Shown: positions 45,122 through 55,210 of the stretch, piece after piece | How the letters are laid out: the number at the start of each line of letters is the position of its first letter | Position numbering within the stretch: position 1 is the stretch's first letter | Assembly: GCF_003255815.1 (NCBI RefSeq) | Contig: NC_037669.1 | Coordinates: 55,158,328-55,222,327 of the forward strand | Source of the DNA: Theropithecus gelada | Lineage: Eukaryota; Chordata; Mammalia; Primates; Cercopithecidae | Length of the DNA: 64,000 bases | Direction of reading: 5' to 3' | Notes under the pieces: model-generated | Database searches by the model: none | The model's input: only the letters and a program-made list of their open reading frames with translations | Told to the model about the DNA's origin: nothing | Program-made: the position numbers and the translations under genes

Positions 45122-45492
45122 CTGCACAGAGAAGGAGACCAGAACACAAAGAGAATTATGGGGTTCTGAGGGTGAGAATTAGGAGGTCCATGGCCTGAGA
45201 GGTCACTGGGAAAGACATGTACCTCAGTGATAATCATTCTGTGCTGGGAAGATGTGATGCTAGGCCACAGGCCCCATATGTAGTTCATTAACCCATATAT
45301 TGTATGCTTCAGGAAGGATTCTTAATTCCCTAACAATGAATCCGAAATTGTGGGTGTTGAGCATTTGGAGGAGAGGATTACATCTTTCATTAGATTCAAA
45401 GAAGTCTACAACCCATAAAACATACGAACTCTTGGTCCAGGTTACTGAAACTGCCACTAATCCACTACCTTCCTTGGTTAGCTTCCTATTCT

Positions 45493-45801
45493 TTTATTTA
45501 TTTATTTATTTATTTATTTATTGAGATGGAGTCTCGCTCTGTCGCCCAGGCTGGAGTGCAGTGGTGCAATCTCAGCTCACTGCAGCCTCTGCATCCTGGG
45601 TTCAAGTGATTCTCCTGTCTCACCTCGAGTAGCTGAGATTACAGGTGCACAGAACCACGCCTGGTTAATTTTTCTATTTTTAGTAGAGACGGGGGTTTCA
45701 CCATGTTGGCCAGGCTGGTTTCAAACTCCTGACCTCGGGTGACCCACCCACCTTGGCCTCCCAAAGTGCTGGGATTACAGGCGTGAGCCAACGCACCCGG
45801 C
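45493..45801 (-). mobile_element. Alu with (TTTA)n tail
   Basis: Reverse Alu preceded by seven ttta units, ending acgcacccggcc. Confidence 0.93.
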
Positions 45802-45802
45802 C

Positions 45803-46034
45803 TTTATTTTTTTAAAAGACAGAGTCTCACTCTGTCGTCCAGGCTGGAGTGCAGTGGCACGATCTCAGTTCACTGCAACCTCAGCCGCCTGGGTTTCAAG
45901 TGAGCACATTTGGCTAATTTTCATATTTTTAGTAGAGATGGGGTTTCACCATGTTGGCCAGGCTGGTGTTGAACTCCTGATCTCAAGTGATCCGCCTACC
46001 TCAGCCTCCCAGGTGTGAGCCACCGCACCTGGCC
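45803..46034 (-). mobile_element. Alu with deletions
   Basis: Reverse Alu missing part of each arm; immediately follows the previous Alu. Confidence 0.88.
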
Positions 46035-46038
46035 TCTT

Positions 46039-46040
<2 letters not shown>

Positions 46041-46073
<33 letters not shown>

Positions 46074-46343
46074 AGAAAGAGTCTTGCTCTGTCGCCAGGC
46101 TGGACTGCAATGGTCTCCACTCACTGCAACCTCTGCCTCCCGGGTTCAAGCAATTCTCCTGCCTCAGCCTCCCGAGTAGCTGGGATTACAGGTGTGGGCG
46201 GTGCCACCATGACCAGCTAATTTTTTGTATTTTTAGTAGAGATAGGGTTTCACCATGCTGGCCAGGCTGGTCTCTAACTCCTGACCTCATGATCCGCCTG
46301 CCAAAAGTGCTGGGATTACAGGTGTGAGCCACCACACCCAGCC
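46041..46343 (-). mobile_element. Alu with long poly(T)
   Basis: About 32 T, then a reverse Alu; third in a head-to-tail run of reverse Alus. Confidence 0.93.
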
Positions 46344-46349
46344 AACAAA

Positions 46350-46471
46350 AATTTTTTAATAACAATGGGGGTCCATGTTTCCGGGCTGCTCTTGAACTCC
46401 TGGGCTGAAGCAATCTACCTGCCTCGGCCTACCAAAGTGCTAGGATTATAGGCGTGAGCCACTGTACTGGC
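46350..46471 (-). mobile_element. Alu arm fragment
   Basis: Single arm from 'ttgaactcctgggctgaagc' to 'gtgagccactgtactggcc'. Confidence 0.75.
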
Positions 46472-46582
46472 CCTCTTCCCCATTCTTTAGCTATAGACTA
46501 GTACCTACAAGCTCTATCCCATACAATCAGTAAAAGCTGTAAAGTTTCCTTATACACAACTCGCTTGTGAAATAGAAGAGCT

Positions 46583-46809
46583 TCATCCTGGCTAACACGG
46601 TGAAACCCCGTCTCTACTAAAAAATACAAAAAACTAGCTGGGCGCAGTGGCGGGCGCCTGTAGTCCCAGCTACTCGGGAGGCTGAGGCAGGAGAATGGCG
46701 CGAACCCGGGAGGCGGAGCTTGCAGTGAGCTGAGATCCGGCCACTGCACTCCAGCCTGGGCGGCAGAGCGAGACTCCGTCTCAAAAAAAAAAAAAAAAAA
46801 AAAAAAAAA
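46583..46809 (+). mobile_element. 5'-truncated AluY with perfect target duplication
   Basis: Begins tcatcctggctaacacgg, at about Alu position 84, and runs to a poly(A) tail. gaaatagaagagct is perfect at 46569-46582 and 46810-46823, so the truncation happened at insertion. Confidence 0.95.
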
Positions 46810-46900
46810 GAAATAGAAGAGCTCCCCCTACAATTACTTGTTTTGTTCACAGTTCAGAGAAAAACACAACAGGGAAAAAGACATAAGAACTGTAACACTG

Positions 46901-47190
46901 GCCAGGCGCGGTGGCTCATGCCTATAATCCCAGCACTTTGGGAGGCTGAGGCGGGCGGATCACGAGGTCAAGAAAGAGATCGAGACCATCCTGGCCAACA
47001 TGGTGAAACCTTGCCTCTATTAAAAATATAAAAATTAGCTGGGCATGGTGGCGGGCACCTGTAGTCCCAGCTACTTGGGAGGCTAAAGCAGGAGAATCAC
47101 TTGAACCCGGGAGGCGGAGGTTGTAGTGAGCCAAGATCATGCCATTGCACTCCAGCCTGGGCGACAGAGGGAGATGCCGTCTCAAAAATA
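46901..47190 (+). mobile_element. Alu, full length
   Basis: Sense Alu, tail grading into tatatatata. Confidence 0.92.
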
Positions 47191-47378
47191 TATATATATA
47201 AAAATTTAAAAAATTAGCTAGGCGTGGTGGCGCATGCTTGTTGTCCCAGCTACTAGGGAGGCTGAAACAGGAGGATAGCTTGAATCCAGGAGGTGGAAGT
47301 TGTAGTAAGCCAAGATCGCACCACTGGACTCCAGCCTGGGTGACAGAGAGAGACTCCGTCTGGGGGAAAAAAAAAAAG
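47191..47378 (+). mobile_element. Alu second-half fragment
   Basis: From 'aaaaattagctaggcgtgg' to a short poly(A), directly behind a complete Alu. Confidence 0.85.
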
Positions 47379-47655
47379 TAGTAGTTTGCAAGAGATTAGT
47401 CCAAAGGGGTAGTGAGTTACCTCAATCGATTGTTCAGTTACAGATCTAACTCCCTGTTCTACCTGAACAGTTACAAATACATATAAATACATATACATCT
47501 AAGTCTGCAGGAGATCAGAAGGCGTGGAGAGATAATTAAGGCTAGCTTCAGCCACTATCAGGTGTAACTTATGACAACCCTAATCTTCAGGGTCATGTAA
47601 ATTGAAAGAGGGGTCCAAAAAAACCAATCACCAGAAAAACCACAAGACCCCCACT

Positions 47656-48281
47656 GGCCAGGTGTGGCAGCTCAGGCCTGTAATCCCAGCACTTTGGGGA
47701 GCCGAGGTGGGAGAATTGCTTGAGTTTAGGAGTTTGAAACCAGCCAGGGCAATATAGTGAGACCATGTCTCCACGAAAATTTTAAAAAAAAAAAAATTGG
47801 CCAGGCATGGTGGTGTGTACCTGTGGTCTCGGGTACTTGGCAGGCTTTTTTTTTTTTTTTTTTTTTTTGAGGCGGAGTCTCGCTCTGTCGCCCAGGCTGG
47901 AGTGCAGTGGCGCGATCTCGGCTCACTGCAAGCTCCGCCTCCCGGGTTCCCGCCATTCTCCTGCCTCAGCCTCCCGAGTAGCTGGGACTACAGGCGCCGC
48001 CACCACGCCCGGCTAGTTTTTTGTATTTTTAGTAGAGACGGGGTTTCACTGTGTTAGCCAGGATGGTCTCGATCTCCTGACCTCGTGATCCGCCCGTCTC
48101 GGCCTCCCAAAGTGCTGGGATTACAGGCTTGAGCCACCGCGCCCGGCCTTGGCAGGCTTAAGTGGGAGGATCACTTGAGCCCAGCAGTTCGAGGCTGCAG
48201 TGAGCCATGATTGCACCACTGCAATCCAGCCTGGGCAGCAGAGCCAGACCCTGTCTCAAAAAAAAAAAAAAAAAAAAAAAA
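47656..48281 (+). mobile_element. Old Alu split by an inverted AluY
   Basis: Arms 47656-47847 and 48149-48281 in sense orientation, diverged AluJ type. Confidence 0.9.
47848..48148 (-). mobile_element. Young AluY inverted inside an older Alu
   Basis: Near-consensus reverse AluY; cttggcaggctt on both sides (47836-47847, 48148-48159). Confidence 0.95.
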
Positions 48282-48506
48282 GGCCAGGGGCGGTGGCTCA
48301 CGCCTGTAATCCCAGCACTTTGGGAGGCTGAGGTAGGCGGATCACCTGAGCTCAGGAGTTCAAGACCAGCCCGGCCAACATGGGGAAACTCCATCTCTAC
48401 TAAAAACTACAATAATCAGCTGGGCGTGGTGGTGGGGTCCTGTAATCCCAGCTACTTGGGAAGTTGAGGCAGGGAGAATTGCTTGAACTGGGGAGGCGGA
48501 GGATGC
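48282..48506 (+). mobile_element. 3'-truncated Alu
   Basis: Sense Alu starting ggccaggggcggtggctc and breaking off at gcggaggatgc without a tail. Confidence 0.88.
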
Positions 48507-48640
48507 TAATTCTGACTTGGTAGGACTGGGTGGGACTAAGGAATCTCTATTTTCACAAAGTACCCCACAAGCATAAATTTTAAAAGTACCCCAGATGATA
48601 ATTAAACAGGTGGTCCCCAGACTACACTTGGAAAAATTAC
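48507..48640 (-). mobile_element. MER5-like remnant
   Basis: 'ccagatgataattaaacagg', 'tggtccccagactacacttg': worn MER5-type text. Confidence 0.5.
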
Positions 48641-49514
48641 TTGGCCATTTGGAGAGTGAGCAAGTCCAATCCTTACTGAAGTCTTCCCTGGGTTATTTCA
48701 GAGACTACCAGATGCCAACTACAGAATCGCAACTCAGGGTAACCTCTGGGGCCAAATCAGAGTTCTATGGTGCAGGATGGAACAGAGTTCCACTGGAAAA
48801 CTTGGTGCTAAAGCGGCCAAAACCACGTGGGGGAACGAGATGGCAGGGTCAGCAAGATTCCCACCGCACTGCCAGCCAGTGCTTAGGGTGGGGATGGCCT
48901 GAGCTAACAGGAAGCCCTCCAGGTCTGGCGATAAGACGACTGGGTGGAAATCCCAAAGGGAGGAAAAAGAGGAACTGAGACCTGCTTTTGATGAAGGAAC
49001 TGAGTGGGAGTGTGGGTTGTCTTCTTGCTGTATAAGGGAAGAAAAGGGATGGGCCTAAGTTATGCTGAGACCTTATAAGGGGGCAAACACACTGGGTTCA
49101 CCTCCTGGCTCCATTCTGACCTCTGACCCTGAGGAATCGTCTCCCTATTTTTCTTAGATTCGAGGGCTTTTTCCCTGACACAACTCATCCTACGGCATCT
49201 GAAGCAGGGAATAGGCCTTCCTTAGGTCCTCCTCTCTGATCTTTGAACCTGGCCCCTCAGCTTCATCTCTCACCTTCAGACCGCTTCTCAAACAAAAAGG
49301 ACCTCTTTGCTGGGCTCATTTTGACCCCAGTTCCTCCTTTTATGGTTGTCAAGTCCGACTCTTACACTCTGGTTCCAGACCCTGGAGAACTCTCTCTCCT
49401 CTTCCTCAGCGGCGAGGTACCACTCCTACCTTTCTCTCACCCCTGGTCTCAGCCTTTCCTCTGTAACTCCCCAAGTTAGGGGCCTTCCCCAGCTCATCGC
49501 GCCTCCAGTCTCAC

Positions 49515-49673
49515 CTTAGAGCCGCCGGTCCCGCTGCCGTCCTTGGCCCGGTACTGAGTCCGGGAGAACTCCTCCAGCAGCTCCCCAAGCCCCGGCTCCT
49601 GTGGCGGCGGGTTGCCCGAAGAGGCCGGGGACCCCGCCGAGGCGGTGGCGGCGGCGGTCCGAGCGCCGGCCAT
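49515..49673 (-). CDS. MTMR14: MTMR14 exon 1 (coding part), residues 1-53
   Basis: The start ATG (49671-49673) has G at -3 and G at +4, a strong Kozak context, and begins MAGAR. Low-complexity Ala/Ser/Gly/Pro sequence fills about the first 28 residues, followed by a helix-like segment GELLEEFSRTQYRAKDG. The exon ends on a complete codon (K53) before donor gtgaga. The frame stays open upstream, but the only upstream in-frame start-like codon is a GTG at 49721, so MAGAR is the best start. The exon lies inside the CpG island. The phosphatase domain lies much further downstream; this stretch is the N-terminal lead-in. Confidence 0.96.
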
Positions 49674-49692
49674 GGCCCAGCCCCGCGTCCCC

Positions 49693-49716
49693 TCAGTGTG
49701 CCTCAAGCCGGCCCAT
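49693..49716 (-). other. Short upstream ORF in possible 5' UTR
   Basis: ATG at 49716-49714 followed by six sense codons and TGA (M-G-R-L-E-A-H), ending 19 nt before the MTMR14 start codon, in a different frame. It is functional only if transcription starts upstream of 49716, which is not known. Confidence 0.4.
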
Positions 49717-50059
49717 AGCACCTGCCTGCACCAACTCCGACACCAGAACCTCCGGAACCGCCTCAGCCACCGCCTTCTACCTCCACTTCCGGCCCCGCCC
49801 CGTCCCGCCGGATGTTTACTCCAGCCCTGGCCAATCGGAGCTCGGGACCCGCGCCCCGCCTACGATTACTGGCCCTCCCCCGGCGCGGAGCGATCCTTGT
49901 AGCCTCCAGGGAGGCCACTCGCAGACACCGCGTGATCCGCCCCAAGGGGTTTCCCCTGGGGAAACCGGACTCAACCATTGGGCTGCCTGGGGATGGGGGT
50001 AGCAGGAAGGAACCATTAAAAAGAACCAGAGGAAAAGCGGAATGAATAATTACAGGAAA

Positions 50060-50359
50060 GCCGAGCGTGGTGGCTCACACCTGTCATCCCAGCACTTTGG
50101 GAGGCTGAGGCAGGCGGATCACTTAAGGCCAGGAGTTCGAGACCAGGCTGGCCAACATGGTGAAACCCCATCTCTACTAAAAATAAAAAAATTAGCCGGG
50201 CATGGTGACACCCACCTGTAATCCCAACTACTTGGGAGGCTGAGGCAGGAGAATCGCTTGAACCCATGAGGTGGAGGTTGCAGTGAGCCAAAATCGAGCC
50301 ACTGCACTCCAGCTTGGGTGACAGAGCAATACTCTGTCTTAAGAAAAAAAAAAAAAAAA
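50060..50359 (+). mobile_element. Alu, full length, just upstream of promoter
   Basis: Sense Alu beginning about 100 bp beyond the CpG island. Confidence 0.93.
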
Positions 50360-50452
50360 TACAGGGAGAGGAGGAGGAAACACTTGGAGGCAACAAATCA
50401 GTACTGGAAACCATAATGGCCGTGGTTACAATATTAAAACAACATTTCAGCA

Positions 50453-50746
50453 GGCCGAAGTGTCTCACGCCTGTAATCCCAGCACTTTGGTAGGCCGAGG
50501 CAGGCAGATTACGAGGTCAGGCATTCGAGACCAGTCTGGTCAACATAGTGAAATCCCGTCTCTACTAAAAATACAAAAAGTAGCCGGGCATGGTGGCCCG
50601 TGCCTCTAATCCCAGCTACTCAGGAGGCTGAGGCAGGAGAATCGCTTGAACCCCGGAGGTGGAGGCTGCAGTGAGCCGAGATCGCGCCACTGCACTAGAG
50701 CCTGGGTGACAGAGTGAGACTCCGTCTCAAAGACAAAAACAAAAAC
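50453..50746 (+). mobile_element. Alu, full length
   Basis: Sense Alu with a short, interrupted A tail. Confidence 0.92.
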
Positions 50747-50769
50747 ACATTTCATAAAACTCTTTTCTC

Positions 50770-50880
50770 CCCCTGCTGCTCACAACATCCCTGTGAGTAC
50801 AGTGCATTATATCATCAGCCCTATTTTATTGAGGTAGAAACTGGGAGTCAGGGGTGAAGCGACTGCCTTGAAATTCTGTG
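50770..50880 (-). mobile_element. MIR SINE remnant
   Basis: 'cacaacatccctgtgagtac', 'attgaggtagaaactgggag', antisense MIR. Confidence 0.55.
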
Positions 50881-50895
50881 ATGAAAAGCCTCTCA

Positions 50896-51195
50896 GGCCG
50901 GGCGCGGTGGCTCAAGCCTGTAATCCCAGCACTTTGGGAGGCCGAGACGGGCGGATCACGAGGTCAGGAGATCGAGACCATCCTGGCTAACACGGTGAAA
51001 CCCCGTCTCTACTAAAAAATACAAAAAACTAGCCGGGCGAGGTGACGGACGCCTGTAGTCCCAGCTACTCGGGAGGCTGAGGCAGGAGAATGGTGTAAAC
51101 CCAGGAGGCGGAGCTTGCAGTGAGCTGAGATTCGGCCACTGCACTCCAGCCTGGGCGACAGAGCGAGACTCCGTCTCAAAAAAAAAAAAAAAAAA
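50896..51195 (+). mobile_element. Young AluY, full length
   Basis: Cercopithecoid-type AluY; gaaaagcctctca perfect at 50883-50895 and 51196-51208. Confidence 0.97.
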
Positions 51196-51208
51196 GAAAA
51201 GCCTCTCA

Positions 51209-51745
51209 TTATTATTATTATTATGAGAATATTTCAGACATTCGCAAAAGTGGAGACAATAGTATAATGAACCCTCATGTACTGGTTTTGAACAATAATC
51301 AACATCTGCTTATTTATCCTGTTTAAGCAATCCCTTCCCATCCAGGAAATTATTTTAAAGCAAATTCCAGACATCACATTATTTCATCTGTGAATACTTA
51401 AGCATTAATCACAACAGATTAGTGCTTCAAAAAAATACATAAAAAATACAAGGCTATTAACATACCTAAGAAAATTCACAATATTCCTTAATGTGGTCTA
51501 ATACCCAGTCTGGGTTTCATTTTCTCAGATTCTCTCACAAATGTAACGAAAGTAATTCGTTTTTGGTAAACTTTTAATAGAAGTATGATATACATATAGT
51601 ATGATATACACCAGCACCCCAGAAGCCCCCTCCTGACCACTTTCAGTCACTATCTACCCACTCACCAACAACCACCCACTACCCTACCCTCCCTACCCCC
51701 AGATAATCACTATCCTGGCTTCTAAAGTTTTAATACAGTAGATTG
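51209..51745. other. Ancient repeat-like AT-rich sequence
   Basis: Short (ATT)n then text such as 'gagacaatagtataatgaac' and 'caaattccagacatcacatt' that reads like an old interspersed repeat; family not assignable by eye. Confidence 0.4.
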
Positions 51746-51756
51746 GTTTTTAATTT

Positions 51757-52053
51757 AATTTTTTTTTTTTTTTAGAAACAGGGTTTCACCCTATTGCCTA
51801 AGCTGGAGTACAGTGGCATGATCATGGCTCACTGCAGCCTCCAACTACTGGCCTCAAGCAATCCTCCTGCCTCAGCCTCCCAAGTAACTGTGACTACAGG
51901 CATGTGCCACCACACCCAGCTACTTTTTAAATTTTTTTGTAGAGACCGAGTCTCACCATGTTGCCCAGGTGACAAACTCCTGTGCTCAGGCAATCCTCCC
52001 ACCTCTGCCTCCCAAAATGCTGGGATTACAGGTTTGAGCCACTACTCCTGGCC
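51757..52053 (-). mobile_element. Old Alu
   Basis: Reverse AluJ-like element (agaaacagggtttcacccta). Confidence 0.9.
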
Positions 52054-52146
52054 TAGTAGATATTTTCCGACAAATCTATATACACATTTATCTTAAACAC
52101 CTAGGAATGAAATGACTGGATTATATGGTGTTAAAGAAAAATTACA

Positions 52147-52441
52147 GGCCGGGCATGGTGGCTAATGCCTGTAATCCCAGCACTTTGGAAGGCCAAGGTA
52201 AACTGATTACCTGAGCCCAGGACTTCCAGATGAGCCTGGGCAACATGGCGAGACTTCCGTCTCTACAAGCAAATCAACGAGGTGTGGTGGCGCACATTGA
52301 GAGGCTACTTGGGAGGCTGAGGTGGGAGAGGATCCCTTGAGCCAGGGAGGTTGAGGCTGCAGTGAGCTGTGATCACGAAACTGTACTCCAATCTAGGTGA
52401 CAGAGTGAGACTCTTGAGACTCTGTCTCAAAAAGAAAAGAA
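52147..52441 (+). mobile_element. Old Alu
   Basis: Diverged sense Alu ending tcaaaaagaaaagaaa. Confidence 0.88.
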
Positions 52442-52708
52442 ATTTTAAAAAATTATAGAAGGCCATTATTTTGGACAAGTCACCTGCACTAGATCCTAAC
52501 AAACAAGACTAAGAACCAAAATGGAGTAATTCCTGCTAAAGTTACATTTTACCAAGCTGAAACTTAATTATCTGACCGTCAGAGAAATCTGGAGACAGAA
52601 CAGATATTTCCCCAACAGGCCACTTTCAATAAGCATGACAATGAACTTTCCTCTGCCCATAATCCTTACAACAAAAGTAACCTGATGTTAATCAATGTTG
52701 TTATTCTT

Positions 52709-53022
52709 CTTTTTTTTTTTTTTTTTTTTTGAGACGAGTTCCCGCCGTTCTGTCGCCCAGGCTGGAGTGCAGTGGTGTAGTGGTGCCATCTCGGCTCACT
52801 GTAACCTCTACCTCCCAGGTTCAAGCAATTTTCCTGCCTCAGTTTCCAGAGTAGCTGGCATTACAGGCGTGTGCCAACACACCCGGCTAATTTTTTTGTA
52901 TTTTTAGTAGAGATGGGGTTTCGCCATGTTCACCAGGCTGGTCTCGAACTCCTGACCTCAGGTGATCCGCCCACCTCAGCCTCCAAAGTGGTAGGATTAC
53001 AGGCATGAACCACTGCGCCTGG
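52709..53022 (-). mobile_element. Alu, full length
   Basis: Poly(T) start, reverse Alu with a small rearrangement near gacgagttcccgccg. Confidence 0.92.
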
Positions 53023-53099
53023 CCCAATCCGTTGTTTTTCTATTGTTCTGTTTCCTTGTTCCCGCCCTACAAGGAAAGTTACTTTGAAATGACCAATGC

Positions 53100-53394
53100 G
53101 GCCGGGCCCAGTCTCACGCCTGTAATCCCAGCACTTTGGGAGGCCGAGGCGGGCGGATCATGAGGTCCGGAAATCCAGACCATCCTGGCTAACACGGTGA
53201 AACACCATCTCTACTAAAAAAAAAAAAAAAAAACAACAAAAAACGCCGGGCGTGGTGGCGGGCACCTGTAGTCCCTGCTACTCAGGGGGCTGAGGCAGGA
53301 AAATGGCGTGAACCCGGGAAGCGGAGCTTGCAGCGAGCCGAGATCACGCCACTGCCCTCCAGCCTGGGCGACAGAGCAAGACTCCGTCTCGAAA
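53100..53394 (+). mobile_element. Alu with internal poly(A)
   Basis: Sense Alu whose mid A-rich linker is about 22 A; its tail is replaced by a GGGGA repeat. Confidence 0.92.
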
Positions 53395-53462
53395 AGGAGA
53401 GGAGAGGAGGGGAGGGGAGGGGAGAGGTGGGGAGGGGAGGGGAGGGGAGAGGAGGGGAGGGG
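53395..53462 (+). repeat. (GGGGA)n G-rich minisatellite
   Basis: Regular ggggagggga units with occasional gagagg; many runs of four G's separated by one A. Confidence 0.95.
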
Positions 53463-53518
53463 AACTGACCAGTCTACTTTGTGTTGTTTGTGCTTTCTTC
53501 AGCCCTTATCTGTCTATA

Positions 53519-54110
53519 AGCGCAATGGCTCACGCCCGTAATCGCAGCACTTAAGAAGGCCGTTGCGGACGGATCACCTGAGGTCGGGAGTTCAAGACCA
53601 GCCTGACCAACATAGAGAAACCCCATCTCTACTAAAAATACAAAATTAGGCCGGGCGCGGTGGCTCACTCCTGTAATCCCAGCACTTTGGGAGGCCAAGG
53701 CGGTTGGATCACCTGAGGTCAGGAGTTCTAGACCAGCCTGCCCAACATGGTGAAAACCCGTCTCTACTGAAAATACAAATATTAGCAGGGTGTGGTGGCA
53801 GGTGCCTGTAATCCCAGATACTTGTGGGACCAAGGCAGGAACATGGCTTGAACCTGGGAGGCGGAGGTTGCAGTAAGCTGAGATCACCGCCATTGCACTC
53901 CAGCCTGGGGACAAGAGCGAGACTTCGTCTCAAAAAAAAAAAAAAAAATTAGCCAGGCATGGTGGTGAATGCCTGTAATCCCAGCTATTCAGGAGGCTGA
54001 GGCAGGAGAATCACTTGAACCCAGGAGGCAGACGTTGCAGTGAGCAGAGATCATGCCACTGCACTCCAGCCTGGGTGACAGAGGGAGACTCCAACTCAAA
54101 AAATAATAAT
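53519..54110 (+). mobile_element. Alu split by another Alu
   Basis: Older sense Alu arms 53519-53648 and 53945-54110, interrupted in its mid A-rich linker. Confidence 0.88.
53649..53944 (+). mobile_element. Alu inserted in an Alu linker
   Basis: Sense Alu in the same orientation as its host; aaaatta on both sides. Confidence 0.9.
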
Positions 54111-54169
54111 AAAATAAAATAAAAATAAAGCCAATTAAGATCTTTAAGTTGCAATTTTGTCTTTTGACA

Positions 54170-55164
54170 ACAGTCAAAGAGTAACTTTCTAAGAGTTTTC
54201 CCGTGACATTTACATTGCCTCCTGCAAGTTAGTAGCGTTCCAGTTGCTCTGCATCCTTGTCAATACTTGGTAAATTTTATTTTAGTTTTTCTGGTGAGAA
54301 TGTACTGGTATTTCTTTTGTTTTTTCCTCATACTAGTTTATACTTTGGAAGAATGTAGTGGTATCTTATTGTGCTTTTGTTGTTGTTGAGACAGGGGCTT
54401 GCTCTGTCCCCCAGGCTGTAGTGCAGTGGCTTGATCACAGCTCACTGCAGCCTCCACGCCTGGGCCCAAGCAATTCTCCTACCTGAGCTTCCTGAGTAGC
54501 TGGAACCACAGACATGTGCCACCGCACCCAACTAATTTTTTAATTATCTGTAGAGACAAGGTTTTGCTATGTTGCCCAGTTTGATCTTGAACTCCTGGGT
54601 TCAAGTGAACCTTCCACCTCAGCCTCCCAAAGTGCTATAATTACAGGTATAAGCCACTGGTGCCCAGCCCTACTGTGCTTTTAAAAAATCAACTTTATTG
54701 AGGTATGAGTACGTAGAATAAAATTCATCCTCTTTAATTGTACATTTTGATGGGTGTTGCCAAATTATAAAATCACCAGTGTAATTAAGATATTGAACAT
54801 ATACATCACCTCCAGAAAGTTCCACTGAGTCCCATCTCAGTCCATTCCACCCCTATCCCCAGCCCCAGGCAACAACTGATTTCTCTTCTGTCACTAGCCT
54901 TCCTATAAATGGAATTATACCCTGTGTATTCTGTGTCTGGCTTCTTTCAGCATAGCTAATTTTGGTTTTAATTTGCATTTCCCTGATTAATGAAGTTGAT
55001 CACCTTTTCACATATTTATTGCTCATTTGAATATACTCTTGGGTAGTGCTTGTTAACATCCTTTGCCCATTTTTCTAGCGGGTTGTCTGTATTTTTATTA
55101 TAAATTTGTAGAAGAGGTTTGAATATTCTGGACATGAGTTCTTTTGAAATCGCCACTACAAAAT
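54170..55164 (-). mobile_element. Old L1 (L1M type) 3' region, interrupted
   Basis: Antisense L1 text at 54170-54377 and 54670-55164. The minus-strand frame at 55016-55201 ends in an ORF2 C-terminal pattern (NPLEKWAKDVNKH). Split by an Alu at 54379 and cut on the right by the LTR. Confidence 0.75.
54379..54669 (-). mobile_element. Old Alu in L1
   Basis: Reverse AluJ-like; flanks attgtgctttt and actgtgctttt. Confidence 0.88.
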
Positions 55165-55210
55165 TGTAACGGTGAAATAGATTTGACCTAACCAACTCCA
55201 TCTTGCTTCT

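Larger units (their letters stand above)
45122..49514 (-). other. MTMR14: MTMR14 intron 1 (4.4 kb)
   Basis: Alu-dense in both orientations from 45493 to 48506, then a MER5-like remnant (48507-48640) and about 850 bp of unique sequence leading to the CpG island. Confidence 0.85.
1..49673 (-). other. MTMR14: MTMR14 gene, coding exons 1-18 (3' end outside window)
   Basis: Eighteen minus-strand coding segments, each bounded by AG acceptors and GT donors, join in phase to give residues 1-588 of myotubularin-related protein 14. Known role of the family member: a phosphoinositide 3-phosphatase that removes the 3-phosphate from PI3P and PI(3,5)P2, restrains autophagy and affects muscle calcium handling; cytoplasmic and membrane-associated. 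Seen here: an Ala/Ser-rich N-terminus, a central phosphatase region with the HCISGWDRT signature (C330 to R336), and a Ser-rich, probably disordered C-terminal tail starting near residue 433. The joined protein agrees with human MTMR14 as I remember it, with a few substitutions (for example T6, P16, P22, P27, H504). No frameshift or premature stop occurs in any exon. The last ~62 codons and the main 3' UTR lie beyond position 1. Introns are repeat-rich and range from 181 bp to 8.6 kb. Confidence 0.97.
49500..49960. promoter_or_regulatory. MTMR14: CpG-island promoter of MTMR14
   Basis: GC- and CpG-rich block around exon 1, sharply different from the Alu-rich AT-richer flanks. On the gene's upstream side it holds an ETS-type site (acttccgg, 49785-49792), a GC box (ccccgcccc, 49793-49801) and a CCAAT box (49831-49835). 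No TATA box is evident at a sensible spacing. This fits a housekeeping, TATA-less promoter; the transcription start is not visible from sequence. Confidence 0.85.

Noticed and set aside
49601..50002. 133-codon plus-strand frame over the CpG island, possible divergent gene
   Set aside because: GC-rich DNA gives long chance frames; this one overlaps MTMR14 exon 1 antisense and has no recognisable domain.
50016..50468. 150-codon minus frame
   Set aside because: Alu translation, ending in intergenic sequence.
53474..53914. 146-codon minus frame
   Set aside because: Product of two nested Alus read in antisense.
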